A stretch of 64,000 nucleotides of DNA, taken from contig NC_013204.1 in assembly GCF_000024265.1 (NCBI RefSeq), forward strand, positions 3,104,501 to 3,168,500, in the 5' to 3' direction. A program made the translations under genes and the position numbers. The notes under the pieces were generated by a model that saw only the letters and a list, made by a program, of their open reading frames with translations, had not been told where the DNA came from and ran no database searches. Origin of the DNA: Eggerthella lenta DSM 2243 (GTDB lineage Bacteria; Actinomycetota; Coriobacteriia; Coriobacteriales; Eggerthellaceae). This document shows positions 36,870-46,585 of the stretch, piece by piece (position 1 is the first letter of the stretch; each line of letters opens with the position of its first letter).

Positions 36870-38096
36870 CTACTCCTGCTTTTCAGGCATCCTCCACAGC
36901 AGCACGAAGCCCAGCACGAACAGCACGGCGATGGACAGCACGCCCAACGACGAGTTGCCCGACAGCTGGGTGAAGAAGCTGACCAGGAACGTGCCCATGA
37001 CGGCAGCGTACTTGCCGAAGATGTCGAAGAAGCCGTAGTACTCGTTGGCGTGCTCCTTCGGAATGAGCTTGCCGAACTCGCTGCGCGACAGCGCCTGGAT
37101 GCCGCCCTGGAACAACCCCACGCAGATGGCCAGCATCCAGAACTCCGCGGCCTCGCGCAGGAAGAACGCCGCGAACAGCGTGATGCAGAAGTACGCGCCG
37201 ATAGCTACCAGCAGCATGCGCTTCGTGCCGAATCTTGTGGACAGACGCCCGTAGGCGATGGCCGACGGGAACGCCACGAACTGCGTCACCAACAGCGCCA
37301 AAACCAGCTGCGTCGCATCGATGCCGAGGTCGGTGCCGTAGCTTGTGGACATCTTTATAATGGTGTGCACGCCGTCGATGTAGCAAAAGAACGCTAGCAT
37401 GAAGTAGCGCAGGCGACGATCCTTCCAAATACGTTTCAGCGTGCGGAAGAGGCCGGCGAACGTGTCGCGGATCAAGCGAGGAGCACGTTCCTTGTAGTGC
37501 GTCTGATGCACATCGCGGATAAGGGGCACGCTGAACGCCACCCACCAAACGGCCGTGATCAGAAACGCGATCTTCATCCCGATGTCCATAGGGATGCCCA
37601 CGCTGGGCCCTGCCAACACCACGATCAGGCACAGGATGAACGGCACGCACGAGCCGATATAGCCCCAGGCGTAACCCTGCGACGACACCTCGTCGTAACG
37701 CTCGTCGGTGGTGGCGTCCACGAGGAACGCATCGTAGAACACCATCGAGCCGTTCAGCATGATGGACGCGACGACGTAGATCACGAGGAAAGCCAGCGCA
37801 GCCGACGGGATGCCCAGCGCCGCCAAGGCGATGGCGCCCGTGCCCACGGTTCCGATGAAGAACTTCTTCTTGTTGCCCTTGAGGTCGGCCAGGCTGCCCA
37901 GAACCGGCATGAGCAGCGCCAGCAGAAGCGACGCCACCGTCTCGGCATAGCCCCACGCCACCACAACCGACGAACCCGGTTCGGCCAGCGTCTTGAAATA
38001 CACGGGGATCAGCGCCGTCGCAAGCAGCACGAAGGCCGAATTGCCCACATCGTAGAGGATCCAGCTTTTCTCCTGCTTGGTCAGCTTGCCTGCCAT
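36870..38096 (-). CDS. UMF1/Atg22-like MFS transporter
   Basis: A 408-residue, 12-helix major facilitator protein. The N-terminus (KSWILYDVGNSAFVLLATALIP) is the signature of the UMF1 (vacuole effluxer Atg22-like) family, and SLADLKGNKKKFF is the loop 2-3 motif. Bacterial members have no settled substrate. I chose the ATG at 38096 (MAGKLTKQEKS) from family N-termini and the GAGAGGCAAGG upstream. It is divergent from the phospholipase-like gene. Confidence 0.87.
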   Translation of the reverse strand: MAGKLTKQEKSWILYDVGNSAFVLLATALIPVYFKTLAEPGSSVVVAWGYAETVASLLLALLMPVLGSLADLKGNKKKFFIGTVGTGAIALAALGIPSAALAFLVIYVVASIMLNGSMVFYDAFLVDATTDERYDEVSSQGYAWGYIGSCVPFILCLIVVLAGPSVGIPMDIGMKIAFLITAVWWVAFSVPLIRDVHQTHYKERAPRLIRDTFAGLFRTLKRIWKDRRLRYFMLAFFCYIDGVHTIIKMSTSYGTDLGIDATQLVLALLVTQFVAFPSAIAYGRLSTRFGTKRMLLVAIGAYFCITLFAAFFLREAAEFWMLAICVGLFQGGIQALSRSEFGKLIPKEHANEYYGFFDIFGKYAAVMGTFLVSFFTQLSGNSSLGVLSIAVLFVLGFVLLWRMPEKQE

Positions 38097-38240
38097 GGCC
38101 TTGCCTCTCGTCTCGTTTGCGTCAACTTGGGATTCCTTCTTCACAAGTGCGAAACCGAAGGTTAACAAGTCCCCGCTCATTGTATATGATAGCGCGTAGC
38201 GTCACCGGTAAAATTCAAGTCAGAACGGAGCGTCATCCCC

Positions 38241-39239
38241 ATGCCCGCACTCATCACCCACGACTTCTTCGGGCGCGACGTCTACGACCGCCTGTACACC
38301 TTCATAGGCGGCTCGCGCGACGAAGCCGACGCCTTCCTGTTGGGCAACCAAGGCCCCGACCCTCTGTTTTACCTGGTGCTCAGTCCGCAGTTGCGCGCGC
38401 ACAACCGACTGGGCTCGACTATGCACAATAAAAAGCCCAGCGAGCTTCTAACCGCGCTCAAAAACTCCCTCGGCATCCTCAACAGCGCCGAGCGTGAAGT
38501 AGGTCGCGCCTATGCGTTGGGTTTCCTCTGCCACTACACGCTGGACTCCACGATGCACCCGTTCGTGTACTTCCACGAGTACCGGTTGTGCGACGCCGGC
38601 GTTCCAGGCCTGACGCGCGCCGACGGAAGCGAAGTGCACGGCACGATCGAGAGCGAACTGGACGAACTCGTTCTGTTTGAGAAGCGCGGCGAGACCATCG
38701 CCACGTTCAACCCCTCCGCCGAAATCCTCAACGCCAGCAACTTCACGCTGCACGTCATCTCGAAGATGTACGCCTACGTCGCCCTCACCGTGTACGGCGA
38801 GATCGTCCCCGCCGACCTGTTCGAGACGGCCGTCAAGGACTTCCGCGTGGCGCAGCGCGTGTTCTACTCGCCCTCCGGCCGCAAGCGCGCCCTCTTCGGG
38901 CGCGTCGAAGAACTGCTGCGCCCCTTCTCGTTCTACAAGTCGATGAGCCACCGCCCCGTCGCGCTTATCGAAAGCCAGTTCGACAACCGTGCCCGCGAGA
39001 CGTGGGAGAACCCGTTCACGGGAGACATGAGCACCGCAAGCTTCTGGGATCTCTTCGGCGAGGCGCTGGGAAAAGCGCAAGACAACCTGTTCGCATTCGA
39101 CGAGGACGGATTCGATCTCGCAGCAGCGCGCGCCATCACCAACGAGCGAGACTTCTCGGGCGAACCCGTTGTGGCGCTCGTGGTGTCGGTCGAGGACGGC
39201 GCTGCCGACGCGCAGCCGCAGCCCGCCGACGAAGCGTAA
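38241..39239 (+). CDS. Zinc-dependent phospholipase C-like protein
   Basis: A 332-residue protein. The N-terminal half matches the zinc-dependent phospholipase C / S1-P1 nuclease-like helical fold: early histidine (ALITHDFFG), GNQGPDPLF, and FLCHYTLDSTMHPF (about residues 94-107) as the metal-binding HxxxD-type block. There is no export signal, so it is probably cytoplasmic and may not be a toxin-type phospholipase. It is followed 7 bases later by the TRIC-type gene. Confidence 0.8.
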   Translation: MPALITHDFFGRDVYDRLYTFIGGSRDEADAFLLGNQGPDPLFYLVLSPQLRAHNRLGSTMHNKKPSELLTALKNSLGILNSAEREVGRAYALGFLCHYTLDSTMHPFVYFHEYRLCDAGVPGLTRADGSEVHGTIESELDELVLFEKRGETIATFNPSAEILNASNFTLHVISKMYAYVALTVYGEIVPADLFETAVKDFRVAQRVFYSPSGRKRALFGRVEELLRPFSFYKSMSHRPVALIESQFDNRARETWENPFTGDMSTASFWDLFGEALGKAQDNLFAFDEDGFDLAAARAITNERDFSGEPVVALVVSVEDGAADAQPQPADEA

Positions 39240-39246
39240 GCGCCCC

Positions 39247-40200
39247 ATGCTGGACGTCGCCCTCACCATCCCCTTCTGGCTGGAGCTTGCCGCTGCGCTG
39301 ACCGGCGGTTTGTCCGGCGCCATGAGCGCAGTGCGCGCACGCTACGATATATTCGGCGTGGCGTGCATCGCCATTATCACCGGTTTGGCCGGCGGCATCA
39401 TGCGCGACATCCTGCTGCAGAACTACGGTATCTACGCGTTCCAGAAGCCTACGCTGATCATCGCCTGCGCCATCGCGGGCGTGGTGGTGTTCTACTTCGG
39501 TAAGCTGGCCACCTATCTCGACCCCATCGTCGACTTGCTGGACAACCTGTCGGTAGCGCTGTGGGCCGTGATCAGCGTGAGCAAGAGCCTGTCGGCGGGG
39601 CTCGACATCATCCCGTCCATCATCCTGGGCACCATCACCGCCGTGGGCGGCGGCATCCTGCGCGACATCTGCATGAACCGCGAGCCCGAGGCGTTCCAGG
39701 CCGGCGCACTGTACGGCAGCGCCGCGCTGGTGGGCTGCATCGTGTACGCGTTGATGAGCCAGAACCACATCCTGGACAACTACGCCGCGCTGTCCTGCGT
39801 GGTGCTGGTGCTGGGGCTGCGCTACGCGTCGCTGTTCTTCGGCTGGCGCACGAAGCCGCCGCGCGACTACTCCGACGTGGTGACCCGCGCGGTATCGAAG
39901 CCGGTACGCTCGGTGGCGAATCGCGTGCGGCCGCCCAAGGGCAAGGTGGAGCGCGACAAGGAGCGGCACGGTTACGAGAAGCTGCGTGCGTTCTGGGCGC
40001 GCATGAACGGCGAGTACGTGGCCGAGCGCAGCAAGGACGACAAGCTTGCCGCATCCGACTCGCAAGCGGCCAGATCGTCGGCCGGCACCGCCGCAGCCAG
40101 CGACCCCAGCGACCGCATCATCGTGGACCGCGAGGAGCTCCACCGCATCATGGGCGGCGAGGAAGAGAAACCTCGCGACCCCTTCGAGCCAAGAAGCTAA
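39247..40200 (+). CDS. UPF0126 / TRIC-type cation channel family protein
   Basis: A 317-residue protein. It has two homologous glycine-rich repeats of three helices each (GVACIAIITGLAGGIMRDILL and PSIILGTITAVGGGILRDICM), the hallmark of the UPF0126/TRIC family. An unusually long charged cytoplasmic C-terminus of about 110 residues follows, which usual bacterial members (about 200 residues) lack. Bacterial homologues form trimeric monovalent-cation channels. It is in an operon with the phospholipase-like gene. Confidence 0.88.
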   Translation: MLDVALTIPFWLELAAALTGGLSGAMSAVRARYDIFGVACIAIITGLAGGIMRDILLQNYGIYAFQKPTLIIACAIAGVVVFYFGKLATYLDPIVDLLDNLSVALWAVISVSKSLSAGLDIIPSIILGTITAVGGGILRDICMNREPEAFQAGALYGSAALVGCIVYALMSQNHILDNYAALSCVVLVLGLRYASLFFGWRTKPPRDYSDVVTRAVSKPVRSVANRVRPPKGKVERDKERHGYEKLRAFWARMNGEYVAERSKDDKLAASDSQAARSSAGTAAASDPSDRIIVDREELHRIMGGEEEKPRDPFEPRS

Positions 40201-40221
40201 AACCAAGCCACCGTGTCCAGC

Positions 40222-40315
40222 GCGTGTCGAAAGGACGGGGGATCTGACACGCTCGCGACACCGCGCCTCGCAAAACGGGAAAAAGCGTGTCAAACCCCCC
40301 GTCCCTTCGACACGC
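40222..40315. repeat. REP-like double palindrome downstream of the TRIC gene
   Basis: Two 31-base arms (40222-40252 and 40285-40315) form an inverted repeat with 3 mismatches. Each arm is itself flanked by GCGTGTC and GACACGC. The arms contain GGACGGGGG / CCCCCGTCC. This resembles REP/BIME palindromes in other genomes. It lies between convergent genes and could also terminate transcription. Confidence 0.65.
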
Positions 40316-40325
40316 TTTCCTTCGG

Positions 40326-40955
40326 TTACACGTTCTTCAGCAGGATGGAGTTCATCGTGTCGGCGGCGTGCTCGCACGAGTCGCAGCACTTCTCCATGCG
40401 GTCGAATATCTGCGACCACACCAGCACGCGCATGGGGTTCTCGCGGTCGTGCGTATGCAGTTTGCGAATGACCGTCATGTACAGCTGATCGGCCTCTTCC
40501 TCGTAATCGTTCACGTCGATGATGAGCTGCTTGAACATCTTGGACTTCTTGAAATTGCGGAAATCCTCCATGGCCTTGTCCAGCGCCACGCAGCTCTTCT
40601 TGATGAGGTGCGCGAACTCCAGCGCATCATGATGGATGAAATGCACGTCGTACATGTAGAAGCGTTGCATGACGTCTTCGATGTAGTCGATGATGTTGTC
40701 GAGGTACTGGGACATGTTGATGATGTCCTCGCGCTCGATAGGCGTGATGAAATCGGTAGCAACCGTCTTGAAGATGGCGTGGTTGATCTCGTCGCCCTTG
40801 TGCTCCAGCTCGTGCGCGCGCTCCATGACCTCTTTGAGATGCTCCGCCTCGGTGAAGCTTTCGATGGCCTCGATCAGCAGCTCGGCTTCCTGAACGGCAA
40901 CTTCCGTCTGTTTCTCGAACGCATCGAAATAATCGAACTTGTCCCTCTTGCCCAC
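40326..40955 (-). CDS. DUF47 (PhoU-like) phosphate transport accessory protein
   Basis: A 209-residue all-helical protein of the DUF47/PhoU-like family. It contains the EHKGDEINHAIF and DRMEKCCDSCEHAADTMNSI motifs that bind metal clusters in relatives. The GTG at 40955 was chosen because AAAGGAGG lies just upstream. It follows the phosphate transporter by 11 bases; such proteins modulate the partner PiT transporter. Confidence 0.9.
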   Translation of the reverse strand: MGKRDKFDYFDAFEKQTEVAVQEAELLIEAIESFTEAEHLKEVMERAHELEHKGDEINHAIFKTVATDFITPIEREDIINMSQYLDNIIDYIEDVMQRFYMYDVHFIHHDALEFAHLIKKSCVALDKAMEDFRNFKKSKMFKQLIIDVNDYEEEADQLYMTVIRKLHTHDRENPMRVLVWSQIFDRMEKCCDSCEHAADTMNSILLKNV

Positions 40956-40966
40956 AGGGTCCTCCT

Positions 40967-42019
40967 TTACGAGAACATTAAGAACAGGTGGGCGAACGCG
41001 AATCCGAGCAGACCGCACCCCGGAAACGTCAGCACCCACGTTTTCACCATATCGATTGCAATTCCCCACTTCACCGCGCTTTTCCGCTTCGCTGCGCCCA
41101 CGCCCATGATGGCGGTCGTATTCGTGTGCGTCGTGGAAACCGGCAAGCCGGCGAAGGTGGAGAGCATAAGGCAGAAAAACGTTGCCACGCTGGCGGCGAA
41201 TCCTTGGAACGGCTCGAGCTTCACCATATCCAGGCCGACGCTTTTTATGATGCGCTCGCCGCCGACGGCGGTGCCCAACCCCATGTTGAGCGCGCAGAAG
41301 AACATGAGCCAGATGGGCAGGATCATTTGATCGGCCTGCCCCACGCCCGTGGCCAACGTGATGGCCAGCACGAAGATGCTCATGAATTTCTGGCCGTCCT
41401 GCGCGCCGTGCATGAACGCCACGCCCGCGCCCGAGGCCACCTGAGCCCAACGGAAGAAGCGCGAAGTCTTCTTGCGATCCATGTTGCGGCAGACGCGTCC
41501 AAGCGCCTTGGAGTTCAGCCAACCCAGAAAGAAGCCCAGCAGCGTGGACAAAAGAATGCCGTACACCACCTTGATCCACTCCGCGCCGTTGATGGCGTCG
41601 AAGCTGCCCTGCAGCGCGATGGCCGCGCCCGTGAGGCCGGCGATCAGCGAATGGCTTTGGCTGGTGGGAATGCCGAAATACCAGGCCACGGTGCCCCACA
41701 CGATGATGGCCACCATGGCGGCCATGAGAGCGATGAGCGACTGCTGGGAGTCGCCTCCGAAATCGACCATATTGAATATGGTGTGTGCGACGGCGGCGGT
41801 AAACAGAGAAACCACCAGCAGCCCCAGGAAGTTGCAGACAGCCGCCATGACGATGGCGGGCTTCGGCTTCATAGCCCTTGTCGATACGACGGTTGCGATC
41901 GCGTTCGGAGCGTCCGTCGCCCCATTCACGACGATGACGCCGATGTTGAGCAGGGTCACAACCACGAGGATCGGGTTGGACGCGAGCCCAGCGATGAACG
42001 AAGCCCACTCTATGGTCAC
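40967..42019 (-). CDS. pit: PiT-family low-affinity inorganic phosphate transporter
   Basis: About 350 residues with the two PiT signature repeats: VNGATDAPNAIATVVSTRAM near the N-terminus and SGAGVAFMHGAQDGQKFMS in the second half, plus FGIPTSQSHSLIAG and LPVSTTHTNT. It imports metal-phosphate with protons. I favour the GTG at 42019 (AGAGGG five bases before); an ATG at 42058 would add 13 residues but lacks a well-spaced ribosome site. It is in an operon with DUF47. Confidence 0.9.
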   Translation of the reverse strand: MTIEWASFIAGLASNPILVVVTLLNIGVIVVNGATDAPNAIATVVSTRAMKPKPAIVMAAVCNFLGLLVVSLFTAAVAHTIFNMVDFGGDSQQSLIALMAAMVAIIVWGTVAWYFGIPTSQSHSLIAGLTGAAIALQGSFDAINGAEWIKVVYGILLSTLLGFFLGWLNSKALGRVCRNMDRKKTSRFFRWAQVASGAGVAFMHGAQDGQKFMSIFVLAITLATGVGQADQMILPIWLMFFCALNMGLGTAVGGERIIKSVGLDMVKLEPFQGFAASVATFFCLMLSTFAGLPVSTTHTNTTAIMGVGAAKRKSAVKWGIAIDMVKTWVLTFPGCGLLGFAFAHLFLMFS

Positions 42020-42307
42020 GAAATCCCTCTCGACAACAACAGCAAAAAGGTTCAGCATTCCCCAGTTTAACGTAAATCTAACAAAGCGAAAGGGGCTCTT
42101 TTCTCTTTTCACGTTGGATTACGGGCGAAACGGCAAAATACAGGTAAAGTCACGCCCCGGCACCGCCTACGGGTAAAACCCCTGCAATCGGTAGGAGTTA
42201 ACCCCCGCTCTATCGATACGTGATAAAGTAACCGTTACGCAAGAAGAGGTTTCCGCGTCGCCGCGTCGCAAGCACGGCTCGACGACGCCTGGGGGGAGGA
42301 AATCGAA

Positions 42308-43456
42308 ATGAGAAGGCGCTTCCAGCTGCCCTTGCAGACCGCGGATCTGATCGCCGGATTCATGGTGTGGGTCATCCTGTCGTCGCTGCTTCCGTACATC
42401 AAGCAGGACGTCTATATCCCTCCCGACCAGATAGCCCTCGTCACCGCCATTCCCGTGGTGTTGGGATCGGTGCTGCGCGTACCCTTCGGCTACTGTGCGA
42501 ACCTGTTCGGCGCTCGTGCCGTGTTCCTGGCCAGCTTCATCGTGCTCGTGGTGCCCGTATGGTTTTTGAGCGAGGCCACCACGTATCAGGGATTGCTCAT
42601 AGGCGGGACGTTTCTGGGCATCGCCGGCGCAGTGTTCTCGGTGGGCGTCACCTCGCTGCCGAAGTACTACCCGAAGGAGCGCCACGGCTTCGTGAACGGG
42701 GTATACGGCTTCGGCAATATGGGAACGGCGCTGACCACCTGGTTGGCGCCCGTGGCCGCGGTTGCCTTCGGTTGGCGCATGGCCGTCAAGCTGTACCTCG
42801 TGCTGCTGGCGGCGTTCATCGTGCTGAACTTCGTGCTGGGCGATCGCGACGAACCGCGTGTGAAGACGCCGGTCATGGAGCAGCTGCGCGCCGTCTGGAG
42901 CGACGCGCGCCTGTGGTTCCTGTCGCTGTTCTACTTCGTGACATTCGGCGCTTTCGTAGCCTTGACCGTGTACCTGCCGAACTTTCTCACGTCGCACTAC
43001 GGGATGGACGGCGTGTCGGCAGGCGTGGCCACCTCGGTGTTTATCGTGGCGGCGGCCGCCATCCGCGTGCTGGGCGGCTGGCTGGGCGACCGGTTCGACT
43101 GTTATCGGCTGCTGGCCCTCGTGTTCGCAGGCCTCGCCGCAGGCGCCGCGGTGCTGGCCACGGCACCGGGGCTGCCCGTGTACCTGGCGGGCATCTATCT
43201 GGTCAGCATCGCATGCGGCATCGGCAACGGCGTGGTGTTCAAGTTGGTGCCTGCGTACTTCACGAAGCAAGCCGGGATTGCCAACGGCATCGTGGCCATG
43301 ATGGGCGGCCTGGGCGGCTTCTTTCCGCCGCTCGTGCTGTCGGCATCGACGCTGCTGTTCAGCACGAGCGTCCCCGGATTTGCCGCCTTCGGCGCCTTCG
43401 CCCTCGCCTGCCTGGCGATTTCGCTGGTCATGAGGAGGAAGACTCGGTCATCCTGA
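42308..43456 (+). CDS. NarK-type nitrate/nitrite MFS transporter
   Basis: A 382-residue MFS protein with the nitrate-porter signature regions: a conserved arginine in VLRVPFGYCAN, the glycine-rich GVYGFGNMGTALTT in helix 5 and GIANGIVAMMGGLGGFFPP near helix 10-11. It probably moves nitrate and/or nitrite. No nitrate reductase lies in the window. The ATG follows GGGGGGAGG. A GTAACCGTTAC palindrome at 42227-42237 lies in the upstream region. Confidence 0.87.
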   Translation: MRRRFQLPLQTADLIAGFMVWVILSSLLPYIKQDVYIPPDQIALVTAIPVVLGSVLRVPFGYCANLFGARAVFLASFIVLVVPVWFLSEATTYQGLLIGGTFLGIAGAVFSVGVTSLPKYYPKERHGFVNGVYGFGNMGTALTTWLAPVAAVAFGWRMAVKLYLVLLAAFIVLNFVLGDRDEPRVKTPVMEQLRAVWSDARLWFLSLFYFVTFGAFVALTVYLPNFLTSHYGMDGVSAGVATSVFIVAAAAIRVLGGWLGDRFDCYRLLALVFAGLAAGAAVLATAPGLPVYLAGIYLVSIACGIGNGVVFKLVPAYFTKQAGIANGIVAMMGGLGGFFPPLVLSASTLLFSTSVPGFAAFGAFALACLAISLVMRRKTRSS

Positions 43457-43502
43457 GGGCACGGAGCGCGCAATCCGTCTCCTGAGCGTAAGCCGCGACC
43501 CC

Positions 43503-44159
43503 CTACGCGTAGTAAGCGAACACCCTTTTGCGTTCGTTGCCGATCTTGGTGGTGCTGTTGTGGCCGGGCAGGACCACCGTCTCGTCGGGCAGCACGGCCA
43601 GGCGCTTCAGCGAGCGGCGCATAGCGTTCATGTCGCCTCCCTGGAAATCCGTACGGCCAATGGAGCCGCAGAACAGCGTGTCGCCCGAAATCAGCACCGG
43701 CGCGCCTTCAGGGTTCGTGCCGAAGCGCGGGTCGATGAACAGGCAGATACCGCCCTCGGTGTGACCCGGCGTCAGGATCACCTTCCACGGCATGTCGCCG
43801 ATCTTGAGAATGTCGCCGTCGTTCACTACATGATCCACCGGGCACGGCGTGAAGCGCATGTCGTCGCGCGGCAGCTTCTTCTCGCCCGAAATGATGGGCG
43901 CGTCGATGGCCGAGGCGATGACCGTGGCGCCGGTCTTGTCGCGCAGCTCCTTCGCAGCGCCCACGTGGTCCGAATGGCGATGCGTGAGGATGATGGCGTC
44001 GACCGAGCCCCCCGCCGCCTTGATGATCTCGTCGGGCTTGCACGTGGGATCCACCACGATGGTGGCCTTGCCGTCGGAAATGATGTACACGTTGTTCTCC
44101 AGCATGCCGAGCACGAGGTACTCGACGGGCACGCACGTGCCCTTCACCTTATTGGTCAT
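43503..44159 (-). CDS. Metallo-beta-lactamase-fold hydrolase (glyoxalase II-like)
   Basis: A 218-residue protein with the metal-binding motif THRHSDH, a further histidine in LTPGHTEGG, ISGDTLF and the final LPGHN, all of the hydroxyacylglutathione hydrolase-like branch. It hydrolyses a thioester or similar bond; the substrate is unknown. Its ATG overlaps the rel stop codon (ATGA), so it is translationally coupled to rel. Confidence 0.9.
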   Translation of the reverse strand: MTNKVKGTCVPVEYLVLGMLENNVYIISDGKATIVVDPTCKPDEIIKAAGGSVDAIILTHRHSDHVGAAKELRDKTGATVIASAIDAPIISGEKKLPRDDMRFTPCPVDHVVNDGDILKIGDMPWKVILTPGHTEGGICLFIDPRFGTNPEGAPVLISGDTLFCGSIGRTDFQGGDMNAMRRSLKRLAVLPDETVVLPGHNSTTKIGNERKRVFAYYA

Positions 44160-46564
44160 GCGTCGCTCCTAGTCTTTTTCTTGCCGCCGCCGGCCTTGGG
44201 AACCATGCGGCGCGCGTCGAACACTCCTTCGATGCCGCGCAGTTTGCTCAGTACGATATCGATATGGTTGATATCGGACACCTGGAACAAAAACCGCATC
44301 TCCACCATGCCGTCGCGATGCGACGTGGTGGAGCTGGACAGCACGTTCGCCCCTTGCTCCGACAGGATGATGGCCACGTCGCGCAGCAGGTTCATGCGGT
44401 CGAGCGCGTCCAAGAACACCTCCACCTTGAACGACGTGTTCTTCGGCAGATCGTTCTCCCAGGCCACCTCGATGATACGCTCGGGGGTTTGCTTGAGATC
44501 CTGAGCGTTCGGGCAGTCGGCGCGGTGCACCGACACGCCGCGGCCGCGCGTCACGAAGCCGAGAATCTCGTCGCCCGGCACCGGGTTGCAGCACCGCGAC
44601 AGGCGCACCAGCACGTCGTCCACGCCCTTCACCACCACGCCGTTCGACGTGTGCGCCTCGTGCTTCTTCGGCGCCTTCACGCTGGTCAGCATCGGCGGCA
44701 TCTTGCCGGTGGACATGTCGCCTGCCACGTAGTCCATGGCGGTCTCGGCCTCGTGGCCCTTGTCCACGAGGATCTTCAGCAGACGGTTCGCCACGTGCTG
44801 GGCGCTTTCCTTGCCGGTGCCGATGTGCACGAGCATGTCGTCGGCGTCCTTGTAGCCCATGTGGTCGGCCACCGACTTGAGGGCGCGCATCGACTGGGCG
44901 CTGGATATGCCCAGACCGTGCTTGCGCATCTCGCGGGTCAGCTTGTCGCGGCCGAATTGCAAATCGTCGCTGCGGCTGACCTTGCTGAAGTACGAGCGGA
45001 TCTTGCTGCGCGCGCTGGGCGTTTTCACGATGCCCAGCCAGTCGCGCGAAGGGCTGGCGCTTTTCTGCGTGAGGATGTCCACGCGGTCGCCCAGCTGCAG
45101 CTCGTAGGTCAGCGGCACGATGGCGCCGTTCACCTTCGCGCCCACGCAGTGGTTGCCCACCTCGGTGTGGATGGCGTAGGCGAAATCGACCGGCGTCGAA
45201 CCAGCGCGCAGGCTCATGACCTCGCCTTTCGGCGTGAACACGAACACCTCGGTGGGCGCGAGATCCACTTTCAGGTCCTTCAGGAACTCGCGCGAATCCT
45301 GCGACTCGTCCTGCCAGTCCACCATCTGGCGCAGCCACGCCAGCTGCTGGTCCAGCGCGTCGCCGCTCTTGCCGCCCTTCTCCTTGTAGCGCCAGTGCGC
45401 CGCCACGCCGTACTCGCTTTGCCGGTGCATGTCTTCGGTGCGGATCTGGACCTCCAGCGGACGGCCCGCCGGCCCGATGACCGTGGTGTGCAGGCTCTGG
45501 TACATGTTGAACTTCGGCATGGCGATGTAATCTTTGAAACGGCCGGGCATCGGATGCCACAGCGTGTGCACCGCGCCCAGAGCCGAGTAGCAGTCCTTCA
45601 CCGACTTCACGATAACGCGCACGGCGATGAGGTCGTATATCTCCGAAAAGCCCTTGCCCTTCTTCGTCATCTTCTGGTAGATGGAGTAGAGGTGCTTCGG
45701 GCGGCCCATGATCTGCGCCTGGATGTTCACCTTTTCCATCTCGTCGTGCAAGATGGAGATGATCTGGTCGAGATAGCCCTCGCGCTCAGAGCGGCTTTCA
45801 GTCACCATGCGGCTGATCTGCTTGAACTTGTTCGGTTCCAGATAGTAGAACGACAGGTCCTCGAGCTCCCACTTGATGTTGTTGATGCCGAGACGGTGCG
45901 CGATGGGCGCGTAAATCTCCAGCGTCTCGCGCGCCTTGAAGATGCGGCGGTCTTCACGCAGCGCGCCCAGCGTGCGCATGTTGTGCAGGCGGTCGGCCAG
46001 CTTGATGACGATGACGCGGATGTCCTTGCTCATGGCTACGAACATCTTGCGGATGGTGGCGGCCTGCTCGTCGGTGAGGCTTTCCACCTCGATGCGCGTG
46101 ATCTTCGTCACGCCCTCCACCAGCTGTGCCACCTGGGGATTGAACTCCGCTTCCACCTGGTCGCGCGTCACGCTGGTGTCCTCCACGGTGTCGTGCAGCA
46201 GCGCTGCACACAGCGTTTCCACGTCCATGCGCAAGTCGGCCAGGATGATGGCCACCTCCACGGGATGTGCCACGAACGGCTCGCCGCTTTTGCGGCACTG
46301 GCCCTCGTGCGCCTCGCTTGCGAATCGGAAGGCCTTCGCCAGCATGGCCTCGTCGTCCTCGGACAGGTACACCGAGGTCAGGCGCTGCAGCTCGGCGAAT
46401 CGCTCCTCGGGAGTCTTCGGCGCGAGGGCGTCCTTCTTGGCTTCGGGCGCGAACGATTTCTCGGCCACGTGCGGCCGGCCCAGCAGGTTGTCCTCCACGG
46501 TCTGCTTGTTCGACGTCGCCTCGGGCGCGCCGCCCAGCAGCTCCTCATGGTTGCTCTTGCCCAT
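44156..46564 (-). CDS. rel: Bifunctional (p)ppGpp synthetase/hydrolase (Rel)
   Basis: A full-length, 802-residue RSH protein. Domains in order: HD hydrolase (HDTVEDT, about residues 120-130), synthetase (GRFKDYIAMPKFNMYQSLHT), TGS (EVFVFTPKGEVMSLRAGSTPVDFAYAIH), helical and zinc-finger region (LSRCCNPVPGDEI), and C-terminal ACT. Both catalytic sites look intact, so it makes and degrades the stringent-response alarmone in the cytoplasm in association with ribosomes. It has about 50 extra N-terminal residues. It starts 21 bases after recJ and overlaps the next gene by 4 bases. Confidence 0.96.
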   Translation of the reverse strand: MGKSNHEELLGGAPEATSNKQTVEDNLLGRPHVAEKSFAPEAKKDALAPKTPEERFAELQRLTSVYLSEDDEAMLAKAFRFASEAHEGQCRKSGEPFVAHPVEVAIILADLRMDVETLCAALLHDTVEDTSVTRDQVEAEFNPQVAQLVEGVTKITRIEVESLTDEQAATIRKMFVAMSKDIRVIVIKLADRLHNMRTLGALREDRRIFKARETLEIYAPIAHRLGINNIKWELEDLSFYYLEPNKFKQISRMVTESRSEREGYLDQIISILHDEMEKVNIQAQIMGRPKHLYSIYQKMTKKGKGFSEIYDLIAVRVIVKSVKDCYSALGAVHTLWHPMPGRFKDYIAMPKFNMYQSLHTTVIGPAGRPLEVQIRTEDMHRQSEYGVAAHWRYKEKGGKSGDALDQQLAWLRQMVDWQDESQDSREFLKDLKVDLAPTEVFVFTPKGEVMSLRAGSTPVDFAYAIHTEVGNHCVGAKVNGAIVPLTYELQLGDRVDILTQKSASPSRDWLGIVKTPSARSKIRSYFSKVSRSDDLQFGRDKLTREMRKHGLGISSAQSMRALKSVADHMGYKDADDMLVHIGTGKESAQHVANRLLKILVDKGHEAETAMDYVAGDMSTGKMPPMLTSVKAPKKHEAHTSNGVVVKGVDDVLVRLSRCCNPVPGDEILGFVTRGRGVSVHRADCPNAQDLKQTPERIIEVAWENDLPKNTSFKVEVFLDALDRMNLLRDVAIILSEQGANVLSSSTTSHRDGMVEMRFLFQVSDINHIDIVLSKLRGIEGVFDARRMVPKAGGGKKKTRSDA

Positions 46565-46585
46565 TTTGGTCGTCCTCCCTATGCC

